This document shows positions 8,550 through 16,947 of a stretch of 53,895 nucleotides of DNA, in pieces. Location: assembly GCA_002709915.1 (NCBI GenBank), contig PARF01000038.1:1-53895 (forward strand), given 5' to 3'. The DNA is from Roseibacillus sp. (GTDB lineage: Bacteria; Verrucomicrobiota; Verrucomicrobiia; Verrucomicrobiales; Akkermansiaceae). The position numbers were made by a program, and so were the translations under genes. How positions within the stretch are numbered: the stretch's first letter is position 1; each line of letters opens with the position of its first letter. The notes below the pieces were generated by a model that worked only from the letters and a program-made list of their open reading frames with translations, was not told the DNA's origin and searched no databases.

Positions 8550-9356
8550 TCACTCGTATCGAGCCTTCTGACTTAGCAATTGTGAAACGGTCACAAACTT
8601 GAACCCCTTGGCGAGGAGCCCATCCAAGGTAGCGGGCATTGCCGCCACGGTGGGGGCATGAAGGTCATGAGCCAGAACGATTGAACCGTTCGTTGTCTTC
8701 GTTAGGATCCGGTTCTTCACGACGCTAATGCCCGGCCGCTGCCAGTCACGCGGGTCCACTGCCCACATGATCGTTGGGTAACCGAACCGGTTCATTATCA
8801 GCTCACGCTGACGCTGATAAATCGCCCCGTAGGGCGGCCGCATGGTTCTGGGCTGGACACCAGTTGCATTCACAATGGAAATCCGGGCTCTCGCCATTTC
8901 TGATAAAACCTGCGCGTCACTGAGCTTCTTTAGATTCCGGTGGGTGTAGGTATGATTCCCAATCTCGTGACCCTCGGCAACGATACGACGGGTCAGGTGG
9001 GGATAATTATCCACGTTCTTACCAATGACGTAAAAGGTCGCCTTGATATTGCGCTGTCGCAGGATATCCAGAAGGCGTGGGGTGTTACTTGCATGAGGCC
9101 CGTCGTCAAAGGTCATCGCGATATAAGGCTGGTGACCAAGCCCGCGGGAGTGAGTAATGCCGATAGACTTGGGAAATTGTGAGGACAGGCTAAGGGTGGG
9201 ATTTCTCGCCGAAGGCCACGCCTGATAGGGCGATCGGTATCCGGTGTTCGCTATGGTCGAAGGTTTTTCCCCCTCTGAATCAATGGAGGAACAGCTGCTC
9301 GAAAAGCAAGCGACCAGCGCAAGTGCAGGGGCGAGGATCAAAAGTCGAAAACACAT
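8550..9356 (-). CDS. Polysaccharide deacetylase (NodB domain) lipoprotein
   Basis: A 268-residue carbohydrate esterase family 4 protein. The N-terminus is a lipoprotein signal, hydrophobic up to the lipobox LVAC with Cys17 as the likely lipidated residue, so it should be membrane-anchored facing the periplasm or surface. The NodB domain begins near residue 77: MTFDDGPH gives the catalytic and metal Asp pair (D84, D85), and EIGNHTYTH gives the two metal His (H135, H139). RPPYGA (about 173-178) and a C-terminal VLAHD motif complete the set. Such enzymes remove N-acetyl groups from peptidoglycan, chitin-like or exopolysaccharide substrates; which one cannot be told. Neighbours give no clue. Confidence 0.92.
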   Translation of the reverse strand: MCFRLLILAPALALVACFSSSCSSIDSEGEKPSTIANTGYRSPYQAWPSARNPTLSLSSQFPKSIGITHSRGLGHQPYIAMTFDDGPHASNTPRLLDILRQRNIKATFYVIGKNVDNYPHLTRRIVAEGHEIGNHTYTHRNLKKLSDAQVLSEMARARISIVNATGVQPRTMRPPYGAIYQRQRELIMNRFGYPTIMWAVDPRDWQRPGISVVKNRILTKTTNGSIVLAHDLHAPTVAAMPATLDGLLAKGFKFVTVSQLLSQKARYE

Positions 9357-9437
9357 GAGAATTCAGCTCAGAGGAAACTTTCCGTAAGGCCGCTAGGTTT
9401 ACATTTTGAGCCGTCTGCTGTCACGCCTTAGTTCCCG

Positions 9438-10337
9438 TTATACTCCGAGTCCCCGTTCCACAAAAGGCGTTAAAATAGGGCGCAACCTCTCCAAGGTTTC
9501 GTCAGGCCAGAGTTCCCGGCTGGTGATAACCGCTGAGTCGAGGGCTCGATGCTCCGGCCAGTTCGCCTCATCGGGCAAAAGCGGAATCGCGCGTCCGACA
9601 ATTCGCTGGGCTCTCACCGAATTGGCATGCAGATGACTTAACACCGTATCAACACTTACCTCTTCATCCCTCCAGCAGTCGTAGTCAGTAACCATACAAA
9701 GAGTTGCCAGGGCCATCTCGGCCTCCCGCGCAAGCTTGGCCTCGGGAAGGTTGGTCATCCCTATGACGTCAAATCCCATTTGTCGATTGGCATTGCTTTC
9801 TGCCCGGGTAGAGAACGCAGGACCTTCCATGTTGACATATGTTCCGCCGTTGAAGACTTCAAGATCCGACTCCTCCTGAGAGGCCTTGGCGAGAATCTCC
9901 CGAAGAGCGCCACTGACAGGCTCTCCGAAGGAAATGTGCGCGGCGATCCCACACCCGAAAAAGGTATGCTCCTCCCGACGAGTGGTCCGATCATAATACT
10001 GGTCGGGGATCACCAGAGAACGTGGAGCATACTTTTCCCTGAGGCTTCCCACCGCCGTGACACAAATGACCCACCGAACCCCAAGTGAACGCAGCGCCCA
10101 TATATTCGCTCTGTGGTTGATTTCATGTGGAAGGAGGTGATGTCCCTTACCGTGCCTTGGCAGAAACCACACCTGCCTCCCGGCTACCGTTCCCCCAACT
10201 AATGTATCAGAAGGTTGCCCAAAGGGGGTCTCCATTCTCTGCTCCTCACTCTGCACGAATCCGTCCATCTCATAGAGTCCGCTTCCACCTATAACTCCGA
10301 TTGCTGCCACACCCTGACTATCCTGCTCCTGCTGCAT
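9438..10337 (-). CDS. mtnP: S-methyl-5'-thioadenosine phosphorylase
   Basis: A 299-residue member of the purine nucleoside phosphorylase family that splits methylthioadenosine with phosphate into adenine and 5-methylthioribose 1-phosphate, the first methionine-salvage step. The N-terminal phosphate-binding loop IGVIGGSGLYEM (about residues 13-24), LPRHGKGHHLLPHEINHRAN (about 58-77), YVNMEGPAFSTRAESN (about 177-192) and VIGMTNLPEAKLAREAEM are typical. MVTDYDCW (about 226-233) carries the Asp residues that select the 6-amino purine, favouring MTA phosphorylase over the inosine-type enzymes. No other methionine-salvage gene is in the window. Confidence 0.92.
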   Translation of the reverse strand: MQQEQDSQGVAAIGVIGGSGLYEMDGFVQSEEQRMETPFGQPSDTLVGGTVAGRQVWFLPRHGKGHHLLPHEINHRANIWALRSLGVRWVICVTAVGSLREKYAPRSLVIPDQYYDRTTRREEHTFFGCGIAAHISFGEPVSGALREILAKASQEESDLEVFNGGTYVNMEGPAFSTRAESNANRQMGFDVIGMTNLPEAKLAREAEMALATLCMVTDYDCWRDEEVSVDTVLSHLHANSVRAQRIVGRAIPLLPDEANWPEHRALDSAVITSRELWPDETLERLRPILTPFVERGLGV

Positions 10338-10445
10338 GAGGGTTTCCTACCACCCGCAGGGGTAATCAGGCGAGCCGCAGCCGCAAGAAAGTTTCACGGC
10401 AAGAAAGTCCTGTTGCTTCTGCCTCAAAAGTCATGAGATGAGCAA

Positions 10446-11219
10446 ATGCCTAACACTTCTGTCCGTGGACGCTGTTTACCGCTTAGCCTGTTACTCAGAG
10501 CACTCTTACCGGGAATTCTTTTCCTCATTAGTCCAGACCGTCTTCATTCCCGACAGAATTCCGCATCCGGTCTTCCTTACTCAAAGCGTTCCCGTGACGC
10601 TGACGAGCGAGTCCGTCCGCGACTATCCACCGAGTTGGCAACGCGTGGGATGCGCTTTGGCAACCCCGTATTTATTCGGATTCTCAAAGAAGAGGCCATC
10701 CTCGAATTGTTCGTCAGAGAGAACCTGACCAGGACTTTCAAACTTTTCAAAACCTACCCGATCGCCGCAATGTCGGGAGATCTCGGTCCGAAGGTGCGAG
10801 AAGGAGACCTTCAGGCACCAGAGGGGTTTTATTACGTTCCCCCACGGCAAATGAATCCTCATAGCCGCTTTCACCTTTCCTTCAACATCGGCTACCCTAA
10901 CAGCTATGATCGGCGCCATGACAGGACCGGGAACCACCTTATGGTTCACGGCGACCGGGTTTCGGCCGGATGCTTCGCGATGACCGATCCGGGAATCGAG
11001 GAAATCTACTCCCTATGCCACGCGGCCCTCGCCAATGGGCAACCGTTTTTTCGGGTTCATTGCTTTCCTTTCCGCATGACCACTGAGCGCCTCGCAAGGG
11101 AACGTTCCAACAGATGGTTTTCCTTTTGGAATAACCTCCAGAAAGGCTATGATTTCTTCGAGCGCGCTAAGACACCGCCGGATGTTCGTGTAGCCAATGG
11201 AAAATATACCTTCAGGTGA
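10446..11219 (+). CDS. YafK-type L,D-transpeptidase-fold protein
   Basis: A 257-residue exported protein (hydrophobic N-terminus, about residues 10-33). The YkuD/L,D-transpeptidase domain carries the motif LMVHGDRVSAGCFAMTDPG, with the catalytic His and Cys in H-x5-S-x-G-C arrangement. Upstream, FKTYPIAAMSGDLGPKVREG, APEGFYYVPPRQMNP and SRFHLSFNIGYPNSYDR match the YafK subfamily closely. E. coli YafK (DpaA) is known to cut Braun lipoprotein off peptidoglycan, not to form cross-links, so a cell-wall editing role is likely; whether this organism has an anchored Lpp is unknown. The gene converges on the acetyltransferase gene, with four bases between the stops. Confidence 0.88.
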   Translation: MPNTSVRGRCLPLSLLLRALLPGILFLISPDRLHSRQNSASGLPYSKRSRDADERVRPRLSTELATRGMRFGNPVFIRILKEEAILELFVRENLTRTFKLFKTYPIAAMSGDLGPKVREGDLQAPEGFYYVPPRQMNPHSRFHLSFNIGYPNSYDRRHDRTGNHLMVHGDRVSAGCFAMTDPGIEEIYSLCHAALANGQPFFRVHCFPFRMTTERLARERSNRWFSFWNNLQKGYDFFERAKTPPDVRVANGKYTFR

Positions 11220-11223
11220 GTAG

Positions 11224-12135
11224 TCAGCTGGTTTCCGGCATGAATGTCGGCATTGTGATCCCGCCAGGGGACGTCACGGCTCCTCTCGCCTGAGAAACGT
11301 GCAACTCACAGTTCCTTGCACCCCACTGATACAAAGAAGCAACAAGATTGGTGGCTCGCGCCGGCACAAGAAAAACCGGCTGTTGCCCTGCCATGCCCAG
11401 CAATTGCGCGTGGATAAGGGCAAGCGCAGCTGTTTCGCTGCGCATCACTCCAGGCCCAAGCATTGTAGTGCCGGGATGGCTCACAGAACTCAAAAAGCCA
11501 TCAATGGTCTTATCGAGACCCTCGACGACAAGGGTCTTCCAGATTTTTTGTTCGTTTCTGATAAAGAACTGGAAATCCTTTTTTCGTCGAATTCCGCTCA
11601 CCTCCTCTTCCAGCTGCACCATGGCCTCTATATCGTCCGCCGAGGCCTCCCTGACTCTCTCCCCTCCGACCGGGACCTCTGGCAAAACCTTTGTGGAGGG
11701 AATATACATATCCTGATAAAGCTCCCCGGGGGTAAATCCTGCCCGTGTGTAAAGAGAGAACGAATCCAGATTCATACAACTGGAGACCAGCCGAACTGGC
11801 AGACTACCGGCCCGGTGCACAACTTCGGCAAGCAATGTAGCTGCGACTCCCCGGCCAGCATGATCCGGGTGAGCGTTCATAATTCCCAGCGAAACATGGG
11901 TTTCCCGTGGATGATAAAAACACGACCCCATCATGCTCCCATCCTCATCCTCAGCCACAAGACAGCAGTGCGGATCGAGAGCTTCGTATACCTCCGGGAA
12001 AATCATGCATCCGGAGAAATCGTCTTCATCAAAAATTGAACGATTCAGATTCGATTGATACCACGCGTTGGTTGATGAGTGGATCATCATCGCGACTTGC
12101 TCCCACTCCTCCCGTTTTAGCTCTCTGACCCTCAT
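11224..12135 (-). CDS. GNAT family N-acetyltransferase
   Basis: A 303-residue protein with an N-terminal GCN5-type acetyltransferase domain (about residues 1-150). The acetyl-CoA loop is visible as DHAGRGVAATLL (about 91-102), matching the Q/R-x-x-G-x-G/A motif, preceded by the strand VSLGIMNAHP. The second half (about 155-303) looks like a weaker, GNAT-like repeat starting EVPVGGERVREASADDIEAM and probably lacks a CoA loop, so the protein is likely a tandem-GNAT fold with one active domain. The substrate is unknown. It is divergent from the DUF6607 gene across a 199-base interval. Confidence 0.85.
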   Translation of the reverse strand: MRVRELKREEWEQVAMMIHSSTNAWYQSNLNRSIFDEDDFSGCMIFPEVYEALDPHCCLVAEDEDGSMMGSCFYHPRETHVSLGIMNAHPDHAGRGVAATLLAEVVHRAGSLPVRLVSSCMNLDSFSLYTRAGFTPGELYQDMYIPSTKVLPEVPVGGERVREASADDIEAMVQLEEEVSGIRRKKDFQFFIRNEQKIWKTLVVEGLDKTIDGFLSSVSHPGTTMLGPGVMRSETAALALIHAQLLGMAGQQPVFLVPARATNLVASLYQWGARNCELHVSQARGAVTSPGGITMPTFMPETS

Positions 12136-12298
12136 CGGGAATGTTGTAGCTCAATCTTACCCGAAGGACCAAACCACAATTACGTTGAGAAACACCTTCG
12201 TCAGGGTATTCGCCTGCAAAAGGGACAATACGGCCCATCAGTCGGCGTATCTGGGGCGCTTCAGACAATTTAGCGTTAATTCGCGATCAATACATGAC

Positions 12299-12334
12299 TT
12301 GCCCACTATTCAACCGCGCCTACATTAAAATGTA
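12299..12334 (+). promoter_or_regulatory. Possible promoter placing transcription start at the ATG (leaderless)
   Basis: TTGCCC at 12299-12304 and TACATT at 12321-12326 are separated by 16 bases and resemble sigma-70 -35 and -10 boxes (4 of 6 matches each). The predicted start site then falls at 12333-12335, on the ATG of the DUF6607 gene. There is no Shine-Dalgarno sequence, which fits a leaderless mRNA, but the boxes are only moderate matches. Confidence 0.3.
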
Positions 12335-13258
12335 ATGAAGAGACAGTTCATAGGCTTTGCCGCAATTCTCCTCCTTGGCCCTGTGGGGACAGGCTGGACT
12401 GCCGAGGCGAGCAGCTTTGAGAAAGATCGTAAAGCCATTCTCGCCATGGCTGGTAAATTCGATGTCGAATTCACCTTCAAGGAAACCGTCCCACTTGTCT
12501 CAGGCTACGAGCTGAAAGACCCCTACCGGGCTGACGCCCTCGAAATCGTCAAGGTTGTTGAAGACCATGAGACCCTTATCGTCCTTCAGCATATTCTCCT
12601 CGCCGAGGTTGGACCAGTAATGCAGGTGGTAAAACATTGGGGGCAGGTATGGCGATACGAGGATCCAGTCATGGTGGAATATCAGGGGGAGCGTACGTGG
12701 AAGAAACGCACGCTGAAAAAATCGGAGGTCAAGGGCACATGGACTCAGTTGGTGACTCAGGTTGACGACAGCCCACGGTATGAGAGCTGGGGCAAGTGGA
12801 CTCACGAAGGCAATCGCAGCGCATGGACGAGCCAGGACACCTGCCGACCACTTCCACGAAGGGAATACACCAAGCGGAGCGATTATGATATTTTGCGAGC
12901 CGTGAACCGCCACGTCATTACTCCCGAGGGCTGGGTTCACGAACAGGAAAACAGGAAGTGGATCAAGGGTGAGAACAGGTTTCTTTGCCACGAGACCGGA
13001 CTCAACATCTATCGCCGCTATGACCAAGAGGACTTCAGCAAGGCTGAGAATTACTGGGAAGCCACCAAGGGCTTCTGGCAGGAGGTAAGAACCAAATGGC
13101 GACAAGTCCTCCACGAGGAGGACACCATTTCATACAAGAAAGAAGTCGAGGGAAGTTCCTTGATCCGCTCGACCTTTTCGATGGCTCAAAAGGTGCAGAA
13201 GGGAGAGTCTCTCAAGAAAGATGCGGTAAGAAACCTCGTGGAGGGTTTTACAAAATAG
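12335..13258 (+). CDS. DUF6607 family secreted protein
   Basis: A 307-residue protein with a signal peptide (MKRQFIGFAAILLLGPVG..., cleavage near residue 23). The body is rich in Trp and charged residues: KFDVEFTFKETVPL near 47-60, VVKHWGQVWRYEDPVMVEYQ near 99-118, SWGKWTHEGNRSAW near 152-165, RREYTKRSDYDIL near 174-186 and TPEGWVHEQENRKW near 196-209. This pattern matches DUF6607, a family of unknown function seen mainly in marine Gram-negatives. The alternating motifs suggest a beta-barrel-like or beta-sandwich fold, but that is inference. No catalytic residues can be assigned and the neighbours do not hint at a pathway. Confidence 0.8.
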   Translation: MKRQFIGFAAILLLGPVGTGWTAEASSFEKDRKAILAMAGKFDVEFTFKETVPLVSGYELKDPYRADALEIVKVVEDHETLIVLQHILLAEVGPVMQVVKHWGQVWRYEDPVMVEYQGERTWKKRTLKKSEVKGTWTQLVTQVDDSPRYESWGKWTHEGNRSAWTSQDTCRPLPRREYTKRSDYDILRAVNRHVITPEGWVHEQENRKWIKGENRFLCHETGLNIYRRYDQEDFSKAENYWEATKGFWQEVRTKWRQVLHEEDTISYKKEVEGSSLIRSTFSMAQKVQKGESLKKDAVRNLVEGFTK

Positions 13259-13381
13259 TGCTGGCCTGCTCATCCTGGTAAAAAGCAGGGTCCCTGATCT
13301 CTAACGACCGCAAAACAGACCGCCTGAACAGAGCTCTGCGGCAAACAGTTACCTTGCCTCGATTGCTCAAGGCCCGATGCA

Positions 13382-16006
13382 TCAGGGGCGCCTCTCAATC
13401 TGGAGGCGAACGAAGCGTCTCGCCGCTTCTTCTATCTGCACCGCGTCTGCGAAGGTTACTTCTTGGAAATTCCCGTTCGGCGCCTCAGTTATGACAGCCC
13501 CCCCATTTAAGGCGGCAGGAGCTCCCCCTCCAAGAATCTCCCCGATAACCATCCATCCTCCCTCAAGAGAATTCGCAACCTGAACACGATAGTCGATATC
13601 CGACCGGTTGATCAGCCTTTTGAAGGTCAGAGAAAGACGAGGACCATCAACATTTCCGGCAAGAGAACCAATTGTCAGCACTGGAGCTACATCTACTTCC
13701 CGATTCTTTGGGTCACCTCCCAGCGCATATTCCACCAATGTCGAAAGGCCATCCGAGTCCACATCAGCACCCCACCCCGAAATCGAAGTGTCACTTAGCT
13801 CCTCAGCGTTGAAGTTCTCCGCCAGCCAATTCTCAACGGTGGCACCACCAGACCCCGGGGTGTAAGTCAGGTAAATTGCATTACCGCCCTCTTCGAGGGT
13901 TACCGCGAATACACCTCTCAGTCCATCAATGAAGGTATCACTCCGTATCGTAAAGGCATCGCCTCTGAATCCATTCACGCCATCTGTCGTCTCCACGATT
14001 TTCCAGGAGTATTCCCGGGTCGGAGAAAAACCTGCCAGCGGTCCACCTTCTCCAGATGCTGTCAGCGAACGAATATTTAACAGAAAGGGGTTCTCCGGAG
14101 TGGCCGAGAGCCCGAGTACCCCTTCTATCGAGATGAGATCCCATCCAATTCCGGGCCCTGAGCTTGGATCCAAGATCTCAATCTCACAGGCACCGCCCGA
14201 TTCCCAGCTTTGACTGCCGCTTACCAGCATTCCGACACCCATCCCCGGGGAAATCACTCCCCTGTCAGCAACCTGAATACCGCCAGCGAAGTTTCCTGCA
14301 CCCCCCGCGACCGCCAGCCCTGCCGTATCCGGCTCAAGGATGGTCTCTGCACTAATTGTTGTTCCGAGCGCAAGCTCTAGAACTCCCCCGCGGACAAAAG
14401 TCGAGTTTGCGTAAGTCTTGTCCGCTCCGGAAAAGCGCACCGTCCCCTCCGCTCCTTCCGGATTAATCTCCATGGTAAGAGAAGTATCTCCGCCCGAGAG
14501 AGCACCTGAAAAGTTTACCAGATCCGCCGCCCCCTCCGCGAAGAGCTTAATCTCCGTGGAGTCAGGGCGTAAAGTCACCGGTCCACTGAATTCGGCAGCT
14601 CCCGCACCTGTTCCGCGAGCACCCAAGCGCTTGTCGAAGGTTCCCGCTGCAAAAGCAACACCACGTGCCACCTCATGATCTCCCTCGATGATGAGACGGG
14701 CGGGAGTCGTGATCCTCCCAAAAACTCCACTATCCGCTCCCACTGCTACATCGGAACTGGCGTTCCCCAAGGTTCCCGGAGAGTCGACAGGTGCTGGGCC
14801 TGCAAGCACCAGATCTCCTCGCAGGACCGATGCGCTACTCGTAAACTGGTTGACTCCTTCAATTCGAAGCTCCCCTCCAGTGCACCCGATGCCACCACTC
14901 AGCGCACCAAAGGAATTATCCCCTCTCAGGATCATCACACCTTCCCCTTCTTTACGGAGCCCGGAAGCACCTGAAATCGCTCCCTCAATAACCACTTCCC
15001 CTCCTCCAATCTCAAATAGATTGTAGGCGCACATCTCAAATTCACCCTTGATTGTATACGTCCCGGTTGAACCCGATCGCGTGAAAAGTCCCGTATTCGA
15101 AACAAACGTAGAAGTATTCTCAATCGTGACATCGCTGGAAGTGTCAAACACGCATTCTCCAACAGTCTGGCTGGAGGACATTGCGATTACCACATCTCCA
15201 TCATTCGCAAAGCGGACATTACCAAAGTCCTGCGACGGGGATCCCTCCACCCAGTTCGCAGCGTCACTCCAGTTTGCACTCCCTGTACCCTCCCAAGTCC
15301 GTGCCTCGGGGACTACCAAAGCATAATCCGCTGACGTATCCAACGACACCTCCTGAAGGCTCATGCTGGAGCCGCTTGCTCTCCATATGATCCGGTAGGA
15401 ACTTACATTCCTTCCTCTGAGGTCCCACTGGAGAGCATTTCGATTCCCTGAACCTCCAAATCCTGAGGTATCACTCTCATATTCCCGAATATATTCGTCA
15501 GGATCCAGAATGACTTCTGTCCCACCATCGTCGTATGCGAGTGCGATACTGCCGAAATCTACCAGATTACCCGCTGTCTGAAATTGGAAGACTACAGTCC
15601 CGACTGGGAATGGAGTCTCATCTTCTAAGACAAAAGATGTGGGCCCTCGAAAGCTGTAAATGTTCCCTGTAATGGTCGGGGCAATAATAAAGGCGATTCC
15701 CGGGACGGTCTGAGTGATGGTCGGATTCTCTACATGCCAGAAAGCTGAGGGGTCTAACGGGCTCGATCCGGGAGGTGGCGTAAAGCCAAGCACTGATGCT
15801 GAATCATAGATGCCATTTGGAGCGGCAAAATCCGGATAATTGGGACTCGTATTCGCCGCGTAAAAGATATCCCACCCGGAATACTCCGTGTCCGGATTAT
15901 CCGCAAAGGAAGGCAACAGGTAATTCGTATAGAGAAGCTCCCCGCGGGCGCCGGAAGTCATCGTCAGGAGGGCTACCACAGGCACCCAGCGATATTGTTT
16001 AATCAT
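13382..16006 (-). CDS. Autotransporter-associated beta-strand repeat surface protein
   Basis: An 874-residue exported protein with a signal peptide (MIKQYRWVPVVALLTMTSGA...). The N-terminal quarter looks like a carbohydrate-binding-like beta-sandwich, with the WEGTGSANWSDAANWVEG motif (about residues 236-253) that typically opens verrucomicrobial beta-strand repeat regions. From about 330 to 600 there are Gly/Val-rich solenoid repeats of the type LRKEGEGVMILRGDNSF and GGVLELALGTTI, matching the autotransporter-associated beta-strand motif. There is no C-terminal autotransporter barrel. Instead residues about 735-874 hold a module with DVDSDGLSTLVEYALGGDP, then a beta-rich end closing in RRFVRLQIERRP, like the tail of the protease at 4233. 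Likely a surface or extracellular structural protein. The pseudopilin gene upstream ends 12 bases before its start, so the two may be co-transcribed. Confidence 0.85.
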   Translation of the reverse strand: MIKQYRWVPVVALLTMTSGARGELLYTNYLLPSFADNPDTEYSGWDIFYAANTSPNYPDFAAPNGIYDSASVLGFTPPPGSSPLDPSAFWHVENPTITQTVPGIAFIIAPTITGNIYSFRGPTSFVLEDETPFPVGTVVFQFQTAGNLVDFGSIALAYDDGGTEVILDPDEYIREYESDTSGFGGSGNRNALQWDLRGRNVSSYRIIWRASGSSMSLQEVSLDTSADYALVVPEARTWEGTGSANWSDAANWVEGSPSQDFGNVRFANDGDVVIAMSSSQTVGECVFDTSSDVTIENTSTFVSNTGLFTRSGSTGTYTIKGEFEMCAYNLFEIGGGEVVIEGAISGASGLRKEGEGVMILRGDNSFGALSGGIGCTGGELRIEGVNQFTSSASVLRGDLVLAGPAPVDSPGTLGNASSDVAVGADSGVFGRITTPARLIIEGDHEVARGVAFAAGTFDKRLGARGTGAGAAEFSGPVTLRPDSTEIKLFAEGAADLVNFSGALSGGDTSLTMEINPEGAEGTVRFSGADKTYANSTFVRGGVLELALGTTISAETILEPDTAGLAVAGGAGNFAGGIQVADRGVISPGMGVGMLVSGSQSWESGGACEIEILDPSSGPGIGWDLISIEGVLGLSATPENPFLLNIRSLTASGEGGPLAGFSPTREYSWKIVETTDGVNGFRGDAFTIRSDTFIDGLRGVFAVTLEEGGNAIYLTYTPGSGGATVENWLAENFNAEELSDTSISGWGADVDSDGLSTLVEYALGGDPKNREVDVAPVLTIGSLAGNVDGPRLSLTFKRLINRSDIDYRVQVANSLEGGWMVIGEILGGGAPAALNGGAVITEAPNGNFQEVTFADAVQIEEAARRFVRLQIERRP

Positions 16007-16018
16007 AATTATCGGGAG

Positions 16019-16939
16019 TTAGAGCCGCCCACCCCTCGAGCGGCGAATCTTGTAATCTGAATCGTTGTTCATCGCGGCCTTAACGCTCCAAAGCCGCATA
16101 TCGCGCATCTCTTCCACATCGAGAGAGCGAATGCTCCCGTCAAGAAAAGAGGCGACGACTTTACTGCCGTGCCGCGCATCAAGGTGCCCGTATTCATTTG
16201 GATCAGCTCCGAGCTGCCAGCTATCGGGCGACCACATCCGGGTGGTAAGAAAGGGCGGGGTAAGAGTATTATAACCGTGGATGGTTTCGCCGTTATCCCG
16301 GAAGGACGCTGCGGTTGCAAAAACAATAATCGATTCTGACGCTTGCTCGGTTCTCGTCACGCAATCTGCATTATGCGAAACGCTTCCATCCGCCTGGACG
16401 TCCCCCCCGACAAAGTAATGATTGATTCCAAAAGCGGGATAGAGGCTGACGAGATAATCGTTTGATGAATCAATCTGCTTCCTGACTTTTCCCACTAAAG
16501 CCACCTCATGTATGGTGACTCCCATTTCTCGGGCGAGACGGAAGGGATAACGGTTCGCTGTCGGCCCAGCAACCACACGACCATTTTTCAGGATAACTTC
16601 GTCGACTCGTCGGTCATAGCCCGGGAGGTATCGTCCATTTCCATCAGCTGCGGTCGCCTGAAATCCAGTGGTCAGATCCCGCGCGAGAGAAATATCCTGC
16701 GCCTTTCCAGCAGCTTTGAATCCCCTGGATACTCCGATGAAAATCAATCCGGATAACACCGCCAGAATACTGATTACAATCAGCAGTTCCAGAATCGTGA
16801 ATGCTCGATGGCGCCCCAAGGCAGAAGTTTTCTGAGAGATTAAAGCCTTCTGTTGAAGAAACAAAAGCGGCCCTGGCGAATGCCAGAGCCGCTCTGTTAA
16901 AAGGGAATAGGGGCGACGCTGATCATCCACCCGTTCCAA
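16019..16939 (-). CDS. Prepilin-type (type II secretion/pseudopilin-like) H-X9-DG protein; start uncertain
   Basis: The longest frame is 306 residues, but the class III prepilin signal RAFTILELLIVISILAVLSG begins only at about residue 46. A transcription terminator for the gene upstream lies inside the first part of this frame (16858-16893), so the ATG at 16939 is doubtful. A TTG at 16819 would give the classic short leader MGRHRA then FTILE; a TTG at 16864 is a second option. After processing by prepilin peptidase the helix would anchor the protein in the inner membrane or a pseudopilus. The C-terminal part contains ARHGSKVVASFLDGSI, an exact His-X9-Asp-Gly spacing as in the H-X9-DG prepilin-associated domain typical of Planctomycetes and Verrucomicrobia. 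It sits between two surface-protein genes. Confidence 0.85.
   Translation of the reverse strand: MERVDDQRRPYSLLTERLWHSPGPLLFLQQKALISQKTSALGRHRAFTILELLIVISILAVLSGLIFIGVSRGFKAAGKAQDISLARDLTTGFQATAADGNGRYLPGYDRRVDEVILKNGRVVAGPTANRYPFRLAREMGVTIHEVALVGKVRKQIDSSNDYLVSLYPAFGINHYFVGGDVQADGSVSHNADCVTRTEQASESIIVFATAASFRDNGETIHGYNTLTPPFLTTRMWSPDSWQLGADPNEYGHLDARHGSKVVASFLDGSIRSLDVEEMRDMRLWSVKAAMNNDSDYKIRRSRGGRL
16858..16893 (-). terminator. Intrinsic terminator of the PEP-CTERM gene
   Basis: On the minus strand a 12-base-pair stem (16893-16882 with 16877-16866, one G-T wobble) with a four-base loop ATTC is followed by TTTTGTTT. It lies 55 bases after the PEP-CTERM stop codon. It overlaps the 5' part of the longest reading of the next gene, which argues for a later start of that gene. 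Confidence 0.85.
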
Positions 16940-16947
16940 CGGGCTTT

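Noticed and set aside
11299-12039. A 246-codon open frame on the plus strand opposite the GNAT gene
   Set aside because: It is fully antisense to a gene with clear family motifs, has no protein-like pattern and looks like a by-product of codon bias.
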